Source of the DNA: Xanthomonas translucens pv. translucens DSM 18974
GTDB taxonomy: Bacteria > Pseudomonadota > Gammaproteobacteria > Xanthomonadales > Xanthomonadaceae
DNA: 10,598 nt
Reading direction: 5' to 3'
Assembly (NCBI RefSeq): GCF_000331775.1
Contig: NZ_CAPJ01000455.1
Location: 1-10,598, forward strand
A program made the translations under genes and the position numbers. Shown here piece after piece: positions 1 to 6,957 of the stretch; within the stretch, counting starts at the first letter, position 1, and each line of letters starts with the position of its first letter. Below the pieces are notes generated by a model. That model did not search any database, had not been told where the DNA came from, and saw nothing but the letters and a program-made list of their open reading frames with translations.

Positions 1-445
1 CGTGGCGCCGGCGCTGTTGGACGCCGGCGTGCAGCAGTTGCTGATCGTCAACCGTTCGCCCGAGCGTGCCGATGCGCTGGTCGATGCGCTGGGCGAACCG
101 GCGCGCGCCATTTCCCGCTACTGGGAAGACCTGCGCGAACTGGGCGACTTCGAACTGATCGTCAATGCCACCGCCGCCGGCCGCGACGACAGCACGGGGT
201 TCTCGCTGCCGCTGTCGCTGGTCAACAGCATGACCCTGGCGGTGGACCTGAACTACGGCGAGGTGGCGATCCCGTTCCTGGCCTGGGCGCGTGCGGCGCA
301 CTGCCGCGATACCGTGGACGGCCTGGGCATGCTGGTCGAACAGGCGGCCGAGAGCTTCGAGCGCTGGCACGGCGTGCGCCCGGACACCGACCCGGTCTAC
401 GCCGCGCTGCGCGCGCGCGACGCGGTGCTGGTCAGCGCCGATTGA
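1..445 (+). CDS. aroE: Shikimate dehydrogenase, C-terminal part (cut by window edge)
   Basis: AroE reduces 3-dehydroshikimate to shikimate with NADPH in the cytoplasm, in the chorismate branch of aromatic amino acid synthesis. The 147 visible residues, read from position 2, cover most of the NADP-binding domain and the C-terminal helices. They show NRSPER (residues 17-22 of the fragment, the NADP phosphate-contacting NR(T/S)xxR element), NATAAG (55-60), DLNYG (82-86), PFLAW (91-95) and the family's C-terminal signature [17 protein letters not shown] (106-122). AroE is usually about 270-280 residues, so roughly the first half, including the substrate Lys/Asp residues, lies left of the window. 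The GTG at position 2 is an internal codon, not a start. The stop is TGA at 443-445. Family assignment is firm; paralogues such as YdiB or quinate dehydrogenase are less likely given this C-terminus. Confidence 0.93.
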   Translation, partial: VAPALLDAGVQQLLIVNRSPERADALVDALGEPARAISRYWEDLRELGDFELIVNATAAGRDDSTGFSLPLSLVNSMTLAVDLNYGEVAIPFLAWARAAHCRDTVDGLGMLVEQAAESFERWHGVRPDTDPVYAALRARDAVLVSAD

Positions 446-452
446 CCTTTTT

Positions 453-471
453 GCGCCCCGGCGCTTGTTTT
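453..471 (+). terminator. Weak terminator-like hairpin after aroE
   Basis: Eight bases after the aroE stop, GCGC (453-456) can pair with GCGC (461-464) around a four-base loop. TTGTTTT (465-471) follows, and a T-run precedes the stem at 447-452. The stem is only 4 bp, so intrinsic termination is a guess. The hairpin and T-run are the only such structure in the 47-base gap before the next gene. Confidence 0.28.
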
Positions 472-492
472 CGTAGCTAGACGGAGATTCCG

Positions 493-819
493 ATGGACGA
501 TGGATTCGTGATGCAGCTGTTGACCACGGTGGGCTTCCAGCTGCCGATCCTGATCGTCCTCGGCGCAGGCCTGGTGCTGCTGGCCACGCGCCGGCCCGGC
601 CGCGCCCGCACGCTGGGGCTGTGGGGCTTGAGCCTGCTGCTGCTCGGTGGGCTGTGCGGCACGGTGACCTCGCTGCTGCCGATGTGGGTCATCGCCCAGG
701 GCGGGAGCTTCTCCAGCTACGCGGTCTGGTACGGCATCCTGCAGGCGGTGTTCACCCTGCTGCATGCGGTGGCGATGCTGCTGGTGGTGCTGGCGCTGCG
801 GCTGGCGTTGCCGCGCTGA
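493..819 (+). CDS. Small three-helix inner-membrane protein, function unknown
   Basis: This is a 108-residue very hydrophobic protein that I do not recognise as a named family. Three likely transmembrane helices are visible at residues about 13-32, 41-63 and 80-104. The loop between helices 1 and 2 carries RRPGRAR (33-39), which by the positive-inside rule places it in the cytoplasm and the N-terminus outside. There are no catalytic or metal motifs; one Cys (55) lies in helix 2. The start ATG is supported by the purine-rich ACGGAGA at 481-487, about six bases upstream. It lies 47 bases after aroE with a weak hairpin between, so it may have its own promoter or be read through from aroE. The stop is TGA at 817-819. 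That it is a real gene is supported by the ribosome site and the consistent membrane topology. Confidence 0.75.
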   Translation: MDDGFVMQLLTTVGFQLPILIVLGAGLVLLATRRPGRARTLGLWGLSLLLLGGLCGTVTSLLPMWVIAQGGSFSSYAVWYGILQAVFTLLHAVAMLLVVLALRLALPR

Positions 820-926
820 CCGGCTGCGCGCGGCGTCGGCGGCCGGGCCGTTCACCTTTCCCCGGCACGCGGCGGCCAGACCTGGGAAAATAGCCGGCCG
901 ATCCCCGGCACGAGCAGACAGGCGGC

Positions 927-3026
927 ATGGAAAAGGCAGCACCCACGCGGCAGTTGACCGACGAGATGAAGGCCGGCATCCGCGACGCCTACACCAAGCT
1001 GCAGGCCAACACGCCCGGCTTCATGGTGCGCCGCGCGCAGAGCCAGATGATCGGCGTGGTGTCGCGCGCGCTTGGCACCAGCGGCGGCGTCGGCGTGGCC
1101 GAGGCGCCCACCGGCGTCGGCAAGAGCCTGGGCTACCTCACCGCCGGGGTGCCGATCGCGCTGGCCAGCAAGAAGAAGCTGGTGATCAGCACCGGCACCG
1201 TGGCGCTGCAGTCGCAATTGGTGGAACGCGACATCCCCGCCTTCCTCAAGGCCACCGGCATCGAGGCGACCGTGGCGCTGGCCAAGGGCCGCACCCGCTA
1301 CCTGTGCGCGCGCAACGTCGCTGAGCTGCATGGCGAAGCCGCGCAGAACAGCATGTTCGAAGACGAGGCGCCGCTGTACGACCGCCCGCTGAGTCCAGCC
1401 GAGGCCGAGCAGGCGCGGGCGCTGGCCAAGGCCTACGCCGACAAGACCTGGAACGGCGACCTGGACACCGCGCCGGAACCGATTCCGGCATCGCTGCGCG
1501 CGCGCATCACCACCAATGCCGCCGGCTGCGCCGGGCGCCGCTGCTCGTTCGCAGTGCAATGCCCGGTGCTGAAGGCGCGCAGCGACGTGCGCGATGCGCA
1601 GATCGTGGTCACCAACCATGCGCTGCTGCTGTCGGCGCTGGCGCTGGGCGACAGCGACAACGGCCAGCCGCTGATCGCGCCGCCGGCGGACATGCTGCTG
1701 GTACTCGACGAAGGCCACCACATCGCTGGCGTCGCCATCGACCAGGGCGCGGCCAACCTGGCGCTGGACGACATGGCGCGGCGCACCGGCCGCCTGCAGG
1801 CGCTGGTCGGCGCCGCCTATCGGCTGGCCGACAAGGACAGCATCGGCAACCAGCTGCCGAACGAGGCGATCGAACTGGCGACCCAGGTCAGCAAGGGGCT
1901 GAAAACCTTTCGCGCCGAAATCGAACGCGCCTGGGTGCCGGACCCGGGCCAGGACGAGCCGATGTGGCGCGCCCCCAACGGGCGCCTGCCCGAGGACTGG
2001 AAACCCTTCATCGATGCGCAAGCGCAGGACACCGCCGCGCTGCTCAACTGGGTGCAGGCCGCGCACCAGCTGGTGAGCAAGTCCAAGCAGGAGGACGCGG
2101 CCAAGGAACGCCTGCAGCGCAGCCTGGGCATGGCCCTGGAGATGGTCGAGCAGCAATACGCGCTGTGGCTGGGCTGGCGCCGTGAGGACCAGGACGGGCA
2201 GGCGCCGATGGCGCGCTGGATCACCGCCTCGCGCGATGCCGACCTGGTCTGCCATTGCTCGCCGGTGTCGGCCGCGCAGGTGTTGCGCGCGCTGCTGTGG
2301 AGCGAAGTGGACTCGGCGGTGCTGACCTCGGCCACGCTGACCGGCGGCGGCGATTTCCAGGCGCTGGCGATCGACAACGGCCTGCCGGCGCATGCGGAGA
2401 TGGTGTCGCTGTCCTCGCCGTTCGATCTGCCCAACCAGGCCGAGCTGATCGTGCCGACATTCCCGGTGGCGCCGGACGACCGCGAAGGCCATCCGCGCGA
2501 GGTCGCACGCTACCTGGTCAAGGAACTGGACTGGGGCAAGGGCTCGATCGTGCTGTTCACCTCGCGCTGGAAGATGCTCAAGGTTGCCGACCTGTTGCCG
2601 ATCGCGCAGCGCAACCGGGTGCTGGTGCAGGGCGACGGCTCCAAGTCGCAGATGATCGGCGAGCACATTCGCCGCATCGGCGCCGGCGAAGGCTCGGTGC
2701 TGTTCGGCCTCAATTCCTTCGGCGAAGGCCTGGACCTGCCCGGCGAGGCCTGCACCACCGTGGTCATCACCCAGGTGCCGTTCGCGGTGCCGACCGACCC
2801 GCAGACCGCCACCCTCGGCGAGTGGTTCGAAAGCCGCGGCCTCAACGCCTTCAACCTGATCGCGGTGCCGCACGCGCTGCGCACGCTGACCCAGTTCGCC
2901 GGGCGCCTGATCCGCAGTTCCAGCGACCACGGCCGGGTCATCATTCTCGATTCGCGCTTACTGACCAAGCGCTACGGCAAGCGCATCATCGATGCGCTGC
3001 CGCCGTTCAAGCGGGTGATCGGCTAG
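927..3026 (+). CDS. dinG: ATP-dependent 5'-3' DNA helicase DinG (Fe-S, XPD-like superfamily 2)
   Basis: DinG unwinds forked DNA, D-loops and R-loops in the cytoplasm and helps resolve replication-transcription conflicts. At 699 residues it is close to E. coli DinG (716). Visible motifs in order are Walker A APTGVGKS (60-67), motif Ia region STGTVALQSQL (88-98), Fe-S cysteines C127, C201, C206 and C212, motif II DEGH (261-264), motif III-like TSATL (467-471), and the helicase domain 2 end with motif VI QFAGRLIR (656-663). The cysteine spacing (74, 5, 6) equals what I recall for E. coli DinG (C120, C194, C199, C205), so the 4Fe-4S cluster should be intact. The start has only a poor ribosome site (GGCGG directly before ATG). 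No LexA-type box (CTGT-N8-ACAG, or TTAG...TACTA) is visible in 820-926, so SOS control is not apparent. YoaA is the main alternative, but the length and Fe-S spacing favour DinG. Confidence 0.95.
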   Translation: MEKAAPTRQLTDEMKAGIRDAYTKLQANTPGFMVRRAQSQMIGVVSRALGTSGGVGVAEAPTGVGKSLGYLTAGVPIALASKKKLVISTGTVALQSQLVERDIPAFLKATGIEATVALAKGRTRYLCARNVAELHGEAAQNSMFEDEAPLYDRPLSPAEAEQARALAKAYADKTWNGDLDTAPEPIPASLRARITTNAAGCAGRRCSFAVQCPVLKARSDVRDAQIVVTNHALLLSALALGDSDNGQPLIAPPADMLLVLDEGHHIAGVAIDQGAANLALDDMARRTGRLQALVGAAYRLADKDSIGNQLPNEAIELATQVSKGLKTFRAEIERAWVPDPGQDEPMWRAPNGRLPEDWKPFIDAQAQDTAALLNWVQAAHQLVSKSKQEDAAKERLQRSLGMALEMVEQQYALWLGWRREDQDGQAPMARWITASRDADLVCHCSPVSAAQVLRALLWSEVDSAVLTSATLTGGGDFQALAIDNGLPAHAEMVSLSSPFDLPNQAELIVPTFPVAPDDREGHPREVARYLVKELDWGKGSIVLFTSRWKMLKVADLLPIAQRNRVLVQGDGSKSQMIGEHIRRIGAGEGSVLFGLNSFGEGLDLPGEACTTVVITQVPFAVPTDPQTATLGEWFESRGLNAFNLIAVPHALRTLTQFAGRLIRSSSDHGRVIILDSRLLTKRYGKRIIDALPPFKRVIG

Positions 3027-3029
3027 CGC

Positions 3030-3047
3030 CGCGGCACGCGCGCCGCG
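3030..3047. terminator. Short GC hairpin in the convergent gap between dinG and the hydrolase-like gene
   Basis: The 22-base gap between the two convergent stop codons contains CGCGGC (3030-3035) and its reverse complement GCCGCG (3042-3047) around a six-base loop. There is no T-run on either strand. It could act as a minimal shared terminator, but in sequence of this GC content such a stem can occur by chance. Confidence 0.22.
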
Positions 3048-3048
3048 C

Positions 3049-4164
3049 TCAGTAGTCGCAACTGTCCGGCACCGTGCCGCTGCTGGTGTTGCCGAGCGGG
3101 AAGAATAGCGCGTAGCGGCCCACGGCCGTGTCGTACACGCTCGGCTGGTGCGCGACCGCCGGCACCACGCAACGGAACTGACTGCTCGTGTCCGGGGCCT
3201 TGCCGCCGTTGTGGCGCACCGCCAGGTCGCGGCTGTAGTCGAAGAAGATCCGCGAGCGCGCGTTCGCGTCGCTGCCTTGCACGCCCGCTTGGCAGCCGCG
3301 ATCGCCCACGCTGGAATCGTTGGCGCCGACCAGGTAGATCACGCTGCGTTGCAGGAAGCGTCCGGCGATGTCGTGCCGATCGGCCGCGTTCAGCCCGCTG
3401 GCGACATAGTCCGGCACTGCGCCGCGGTAGCCATAGGGATAGTCGTCCAGTGTGCGGCAGGCTTCGCTGCCATTGGCGATGCCCGCGCTGCGATCGGTGA
3501 AGGCATGGCGTTTTGCATCCCAGCGGCTGCTGTCCAGGTAGGTATAGCGATCGGGGCTGGCGACCACCCAATTCAACTGCAGTGGCGGATTGAGGCGCGC
3601 CAACGCTTCCGGCGCCGCCGAAGCGGTGGCGTGGCGCAGCACCAATTCCGCGCCGCGGCCGAAACCGGTGATGGTGATCTGGCGCAGGTGGGGATAGCGC
3701 TTCGGGTCGGCGACCACGGCCAGCAGTTCGTCCACCACGGCGAATGCGCTGGCCGTGGCGCGATCGGTGGAGACAGCGCCGGCGGCCCAATCGGTCTGGC
3801 CCCAGTTCGCCAGATGGCGCGCGGTCGCGGCTTGCGGCTGGTAGTCGATGGCAACGATCAGCGTGGCGTCGGCCAGTTGCGCATCCGCCGCGGCCGCCGC
3901 GATGCGCGGATACAACGCGGACTGAGGATTCTGCCCGATGGCGATGACCGCATTGCTGATATGCGCGTCAGCCGTCTCCAGGGCGGCGCGATTGGCATAG
4001 ACATGCAGGCGAAGACCGGCTGCATCGAGCGAGGGCAGCGCCACGCCGGCATCGTAGGGCGGCGTCTCGGCTGCCATGGCGTTGGCGGACAGCGCTGCGG
4101 CAGTCGCCAGCAATGCTGCTGCGCGTGCGAGGAGACGGGTGTGAGTGCATGACGGCCTAGGCAT
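3049..4164 (-). CDS. Secreted alpha/beta-hydrolase-like protein lacking the usual nucleophile serine
   Basis: This is a 371-residue protein with a Sec signal peptide: basic RPSCTHTR, a hydrophobic Leu/Ala stretch (11-29), then likely cleavage in AMA|AE after residue 31. The mature part has the order of an alpha/beta-hydrolase: strand NAVIAIG (71-77), strand TLIVAIDY (101-108), strand QITITGFGRGAEL (162-174) where a nucleophile elbow belongs, VVASPDRYTYL (200-210), VIYLVGANDSS (275-285), and a late His in VPAVAHQP (334-341). It resembles secreted bacterial hydrolases with GHSAG, but here G169 and R170 occupy the elbow, so catalysis by Ser is not expected. Four Cys remain in the mature part (236, 291, 332, 369). 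The start is uncertain: ATG at 4164 has AGAG nine bases upstream, while ATG at 4173 has it immediately adjacent; both keep the signal peptide. Function unknown; substrate cannot be inferred. Confidence 0.8.
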   Translation of the reverse strand: MPRPSCTHTRLLARAAALLATAAALSANAMAAETPPYDAGVALPSLDAAGLRLHVYANRAALETADAHISNAVIAIGQNPQSALYPRIAAAAADAQLADATLIVAIDYQPQAATARHLANWGQTDWAAGAVSTDRATASAFAVVDELLAVVADPKRYPHLRQITITGFGRGAELVLRHATASAAPEALARLNPPLQLNWVVASPDRYTYLDSSRWDAKRHAFTDRSAGIANGSEACRTLDDYPYGYRGAVPDYVASGLNAADRHDIAGRFLQRSVIYLVGANDSSVGDRGCQAGVQGSDANARSRIFFDYSRDLAVRHNGGKAPDTSSQFRCVVPAVAHQPSVYDTAVGRYALFFPLGNTSSGTVPDSCDY

Positions 4165-4574
4165 GGAATTCATCTCTGGAGAAAACGGACGCGCACGATT
4201 GCGCCACCGCCATCTTTGGCCATTGCAGATGGCCGGCGTCTGAACTTCCAGCGCCGCGGTGCGATTGCCGACGCGCAAGGCAGATAATGCAAAGACGATC
4301 ACGATCGCGACGTCGCAGCGGTAAGGATGTGGCAACGGCGACCTCGTGTTCGCAGGTAGGCATTGTCTACATTTTCAGGTCGCTGCCGACAGCGCGCCGG
4401 AGCCGCGCCTGCGCATATGTCGGAAAACTGCAATGCCTCGCGCATGCTGTCGGCGACCATGGTCACATCCACATGCGCAGCATCTGCATTGCCTATCGCA
4501 GCCATAGCAACTAACGAATTCTCGGCGAGCTGCCCGGCCGCCATGCTCCAGGCTCCTCCACATGGACCGCCCCC
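4165..4574. promoter_or_regulatory. Divergent intergenic region between hydrolase-like gene and katB
   Basis: About 410 bases without a convincing gene, shared by the two divergent upstream regions. Its A+T content is locally higher than that of the coding sequence. It contains an OxyR-like element (4493-4507), a similar GTAG-N7-CTAC dyad (4356-4370), a 10-bp palindrome GACCATGGTC (4455-4464) flanked by inverted GCGCATG/CATGCGC (4440-4446, 4472-4478), and a lone -10-like GATAAT on the plus strand (4283-4288) without a well spaced -35. Short open frames here show no ribosome site and no protein-like composition. Promoters must lie here for katB and the minus-strand gene, but I cannot place complete -35/-10 pairs. 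Confidence 0.6.
4493..4507. promoter_or_regulatory. Candidate OxyR binding core (CTAT-N7-ATAG)
   Basis: CTAT at 4493-4496 and ATAG at 4504-4507 are separated by exactly seven bases, as in the central half of the OxyR consensus ATAG-N7-CTAT-N7-ATAG-N7-CTAT. The outer tetramers at the expected positions (4482-4485 ATCT and 4515-4518 CGAA) each match only two of four bases. The element ends 67 bases before the katB start codon, a plausible activator position. OxyR activates katB-ankB in Pseudomonas aeruginosa. Binding here is inferred from sequence and context. Confidence 0.45.
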
Positions 4575-6098
4575 ATGCGCACTGTCACTTTGTTGGTGCT
4601 CGCCCTGCTGTCGCAGACCCTGATCGTCCCCGCCGGGTTCGCGCAGTCCACGCTGACCCGCGACAACGGTGCGCCGGTCGGCGACAACCAGAACTCGCAG
4701 ACCGCCGGCGCCACCGGCCCGACCCTGTTGCAGGACGTGCAGCTGATCCAGAAGCTGCAGCGTTTCGACCGCGAGCGCATCCCCGAGCGCGTGGTGCATG
4801 CGCGCGGCACCGGTGTGCATGGCGAGTTCACCGCCAGCGCCGACATCTCGGATCTGACCAAGGCCAAGCTGTTCACCGCCGGCGCCAAGACGCCGGTGTT
4901 CGTGCGCTTTTCCTCGGTGGTGCACGGCAACCATTCGCCGGAGACGCTGCGCGACCCGCGCGGCTTCGCCACCAAGTTCTATACCAGCGAAGGCAACTGG
5001 GATCTGGTCGGCAACAACTTCCCCACCTTCTTCATCCGCGATGCGATCAAGTTCCCGGACATGGTGCATGCGTTCAAGCCGGATCCGCGCACGAACCTGG
5101 ACGACGATGCGCGCCGTTTCGATTTCTTCTCGCACGTGCCCGAAGCCACGCGCACGCTGACCCTGCTGTATTCCAACGAAGGCACGCCGGCCGGCTATCG
5201 CTTCATGGACGGCAACGGCGTGCACGCCTACAAGCTGGTCAACGCGCAGGGCGAGGTGCACTACGTCAAGTTCCACTGGAAGTCGCTGCAAGGCCTGAAG
5301 AACCTGGACCCGAAGCAGGTGGCGCAGGTGCAGGGCAAGGACTACAGCCACCTGAGCAACGACCTGATCGGCGCGATCAAGCAGGGCGACTATCCGAAGT
5401 GGGACCTGTACATCCAGGTGCTCAAGCCCGAAGACCTGGCCAAGTTCGACTTCGATCCGCTGGATGCGACCAAGATCTGGCCGGACGTGCCCGAGCGCAA
5501 GATCGGGCAGATGGTGTTGAACAGGAACGTGGACAACTTCTTCCAGGAGACCGAGCAGGTGGCGATGGCGCCGGCCAACCTGGTGCCGGGCATCGAGCCG
5601 TCGGAAGACCGCCTGCTGCAGGGGCGCATCTTCTCCTATGCCGACACTCAGCTGTACCGCGTCGGCACCAATGGCTTGAGCCTGCCGGTGAACCGGCCGC
5701 GGGTGGCGGTGAACAATGGCAACCAGGACGGCGCGATGAACGCCGGCGCCAGCGCCAGCGGCGTCAACTACGAGCCGAGCCGGCTCGCCCCGCGCCCGCA
5801 GGATCCGACCGCGCGCTACAGTCAGCTGCCGCTGTCGGGCAGCACCCAGCAGGCGAAGCTCGCCCGTGAGCAGAACTTCAAGCAGGCCGGCGCGTTGTTC
5901 CGCAGCTACAGCAAGAAGGAGCAGCAGGACCTGATCCAGAGCTTCGGCGAATCGCTGGCCGGTACCGACGACGTCAGCAAGCACATCATGCTGTCGTTCC
6001 TGTACAAGGCCGATCCGGCCTATGGCAGCGGCGTCGCCCGCGTCGCCAAGGGTGATCTGGCGCGGGTCAGGCAGCTGGCCGCGCAATTGCAGGATTGA
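4575..6098 (+). CDS. katB: Periplasmic monofunctional haem catalase KatB
   Basis: It disproportionates hydrogen peroxide to water and oxygen. The 507-residue protein has an export signal: MRT, hydrophobic residues 4-20, likely cleavage GFA|Q after 23, so it should act in the periplasm. The catalase core follows: FDRERIPERVVHARG (64-78) with distal His75, VFVRFSS (108-114), DLVGNNFPTFFIRD (143-156) with the catalytic Asn in the NN pair (147-148), and the proximal haem signature RIFSYADT (351-358) in which Tyr355 is the axial ligand and Arg351 its partner. The C-terminal part (about 415-507) includes QNFKQAGALFRSY, typical of small-subunit catalases. No C-terminal flavodoxin-like domain is present. 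The start has no recognisable ribosome site, but the signal peptide fixes it well. It lies upstream of ankB on the same strand. The upstream region carries an OxyR-like element. Confidence 0.95.
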   Translation: MRTVTLLVLALLSQTLIVPAGFAQSTLTRDNGAPVGDNQNSQTAGATGPTLLQDVQLIQKLQRFDRERIPERVVHARGTGVHGEFTASADISDLTKAKLFTAGAKTPVFVRFSSVVHGNHSPETLRDPRGFATKFYTSEGNWDLVGNNFPTFFIRDAIKFPDMVHAFKPDPRTNLDDDARRFDFFSHVPEATRTLTLLYSNEGTPAGYRFMDGNGVHAYKLVNAQGEVHYVKFHWKSLQGLKNLDPKQVAQVQGKDYSHLSNDLIGAIKQGDYPKWDLYIQVLKPEDLAKFDFDPLDATKIWPDVPERKIGQMVLNRNVDNFFQETEQVAMAPANLVPGIEPSEDRLLQGRIFSYADTQLYRVGTNGLSLPVNRPRVAVNNGNQDGAMNAGASASGVNYEPSRLAPRPQDPTARYSQLPLSGSTQQAKLAREQNFKQAGALFRSYSKKEQQDLIQSFGESLAGTDDVSKHIMLSFLYKADPAYGSGVARVAKGDLARVRQLAAQLQD

Positions 6099-6107
6099 TC
6101 GTCCACT

Positions 6108-6152
6108 GCGCAGCGCGGCGGCGCCTACCCCGCGCCGCGCTGCGCCTTCTTT
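6108..6152 (+). terminator. Perfect 13-bp hairpin plus T-rich run between katB and ankB
   Basis: GCGCAGCGCGGCG (6108-6120) pairs perfectly with CGCCGCGCTGCGC (6133-6145) around a 12-base loop. CTTCTTT follows at 6146-6152. It starts nine bases after the katB stop and ends just before the ankB ribosome site GGAGA (6156-6160). The form fits an intrinsic terminator, possibly partial, which would make katB mRNA more abundant than katB-ankB mRNA. It could equally protect the katB 3' end from exonucleases. Confidence 0.6.
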
Positions 6153-6166
6153 CCCGGAGACCGAGC

Positions 6167-6712
6167 ATGCATCGCTTCCTTCTTCTCGTCCTGAGCCTGA
6201 TCGCGGTCTCGGCGACTGCCGCGCCCGTACCCGCCGACCCGGCCAAGATCCAGGCGCAACTACGCGACTACTTCTTCGACGCCGCGCGCGAAGGCCGCCA
6301 GGACATGCTGGCCGAGTTCATCCAGGCGCACTACGACCTAAACACCCGCGACGACAAGGGCTATACCGCGCTGATCCTGGCCGCCTACCACGGCCAGCAG
6401 CCGGCGGTGGAACAATTGCTGCGCGCCGGCGCCGATCCGTGCGCACAGGACAAGCGCGGCAACACCGCGCTGATGGGCGCGATCTTCAAAGGCGAACTGG
6501 CGATCGCCAAGCGGCTGATGCAGGCCGATTGCGCGCCCGACCAGCGCAACAACGCCGGCCAGACCGCGGCGATGTACGCGGCGCTGTTCCAGCGCACCGA
6601 GGTGTTGAAAGACCTCGCCGCCAAGGGCGCCGATCTGCAGGCCAAGGACGCGCAGGGCAACGACGTGGCCAAGCTGCAGCGCGGCGAATTCGCACAGGTG
6701 CCGGCGCGCTGA
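6167..6712 (+). CDS. ankB: Exported ankyrin-repeat protein, AnkB-like catalase partner
   Basis: A 181-residue protein with a clear Sec signal peptide (MHRF, hydrophobic 4-17, cleavage near SATAA|P after residue 19), so it is predicted periplasmic. After a short helical stretch (25-60) come about three ankyrin repeats: 64-96 with GYTALILAA and LLRAGADP, 97-129 with GNTALMGAI, and 130-162 with GQTAAMYAA and AAKGADLQAKD. A degenerate repeat may cover 35-62. Cys92 and Cys122 are the only cysteines. The start ATG at 6167 has a strong ribosome site GGAGA (6156-6160) six bases upstream; in-frame codons before it are non-coding. In Pseudomonas aeruginosa the equivalent ankB lies directly after katB and is needed for full KatB activity; the gene order, export and size here match that pair. 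Symbol by analogy. A hairpin lies between the genes. Confidence 0.9.
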   Translation: MHRFLLLVLSLIAVSATAAPVPADPAKIQAQLRDYFFDAAREGRQDMLAEFIQAHYDLNTRDDKGYTALILAAYHGQQPAVEQLLRAGADPCAQDKRGNTALMGAIFKGELAIAKRLMQADCAPDQRNNAGQTAAMYAALFQRTEVLKDLAAKGADLQAKDAQGNDVAKLQRGEFAQVPAR

Positions 6713-6957
6713 ACCACCCAGGAGAAGCGCGGTGCGCCCAGGCATGGCCGGGGCGCTGCAGGCGAGCGCTGTGGTTCAGCCGCCGACCATGGCGCCGAAG
6801 CCCCGGGATCGGCGAAAATACCCGCCCTGCCGGGCAACGACGGCTTCCTGAAACACGCTTCGCGCTGCCGCTGCCCGTTCGCCGCACCTACCGGGCACGC
6901 CGCATCGCCCGCGGCGCGCGCCGCGTTGTCGTGCCTTCGCTTCTTCCTGGATCCGTC
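6713..6957. other. Intergenic region between ankB and the SDR-like gene
   Basis: 245 bases without a firm gene. Besides the hairpin at 6734-6756 it contains AGGAG (6720-6724) placed before a GTG-started 39-codon frame (6732-6851), which I judge unlikely to be a gene, and an A/T patch GAAAATA (6814-6820) in otherwise very GC-rich DNA that could be part of a -10 element for the downstream gene. No matching -35 is visible at 16-18 bases. Confidence 0.4.
6734..6756 (+). terminator. Hairpin after ankB (possible end of the katB-ankB transcript)
   Basis: GCGCCC (6734-6739) pairs with GGGCGC (6751-6756); after one A/G mismatch, GGC (6741-6743) pairs with GCC (6747-6749) around a three-base loop. It begins 21 bases after the ankB stop. 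No T-run follows, so it may serve as a 3'-end stabiliser or a Rho-assisted end, not as a classic intrinsic terminator. Confidence 0.35.

Noticed and set aside
820..926. SOS (LexA) box before dinG
   Set aside because: Looked for CTGT-N8-ACAG and the Xanthomonas-type TTAG...TACTA; neither is present, so damage control of dinG is not claimed.
852..2930. 692-codon open frame on the minus strand opposite dinG
   Set aside because: It is an antisense shadow produced by GC-rich third positions. Its product is Arg/Gln/His/Gly-rich with no domain, and the plus strand carries a fully motif-supported helicase.
4165..4335. N-terminal extension of the hydrolase-like gene to ATG at 4335
   Set aside because: The extra 57 residues have no coding character and would bury an otherwise clear signal peptide inside the protein.
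4287..4623. Short plus-strand frames in the katB upstream region (4287-4514 and 4363-4623)
   Set aside because: No ribosome site, no recognisable composition, and the second overlaps the katB start in another frame. The region has regulatory-looking elements instead.
4299..6086. 595-codon minus-strand frame opposite katB
   Set aside because: Shadow of a complete, conserved catalase. No recognisable motif and no ribosome site.
6022..6957. Upstream extension of the SDR-like frame, open back into katB
   Set aside because: It overlaps ankB, which has its own signal peptide and ribosome site in another frame. The extension is Arg/Pro-rich and not protein-like, so TTG at 6958 or GTG at 6931 is the likely start.
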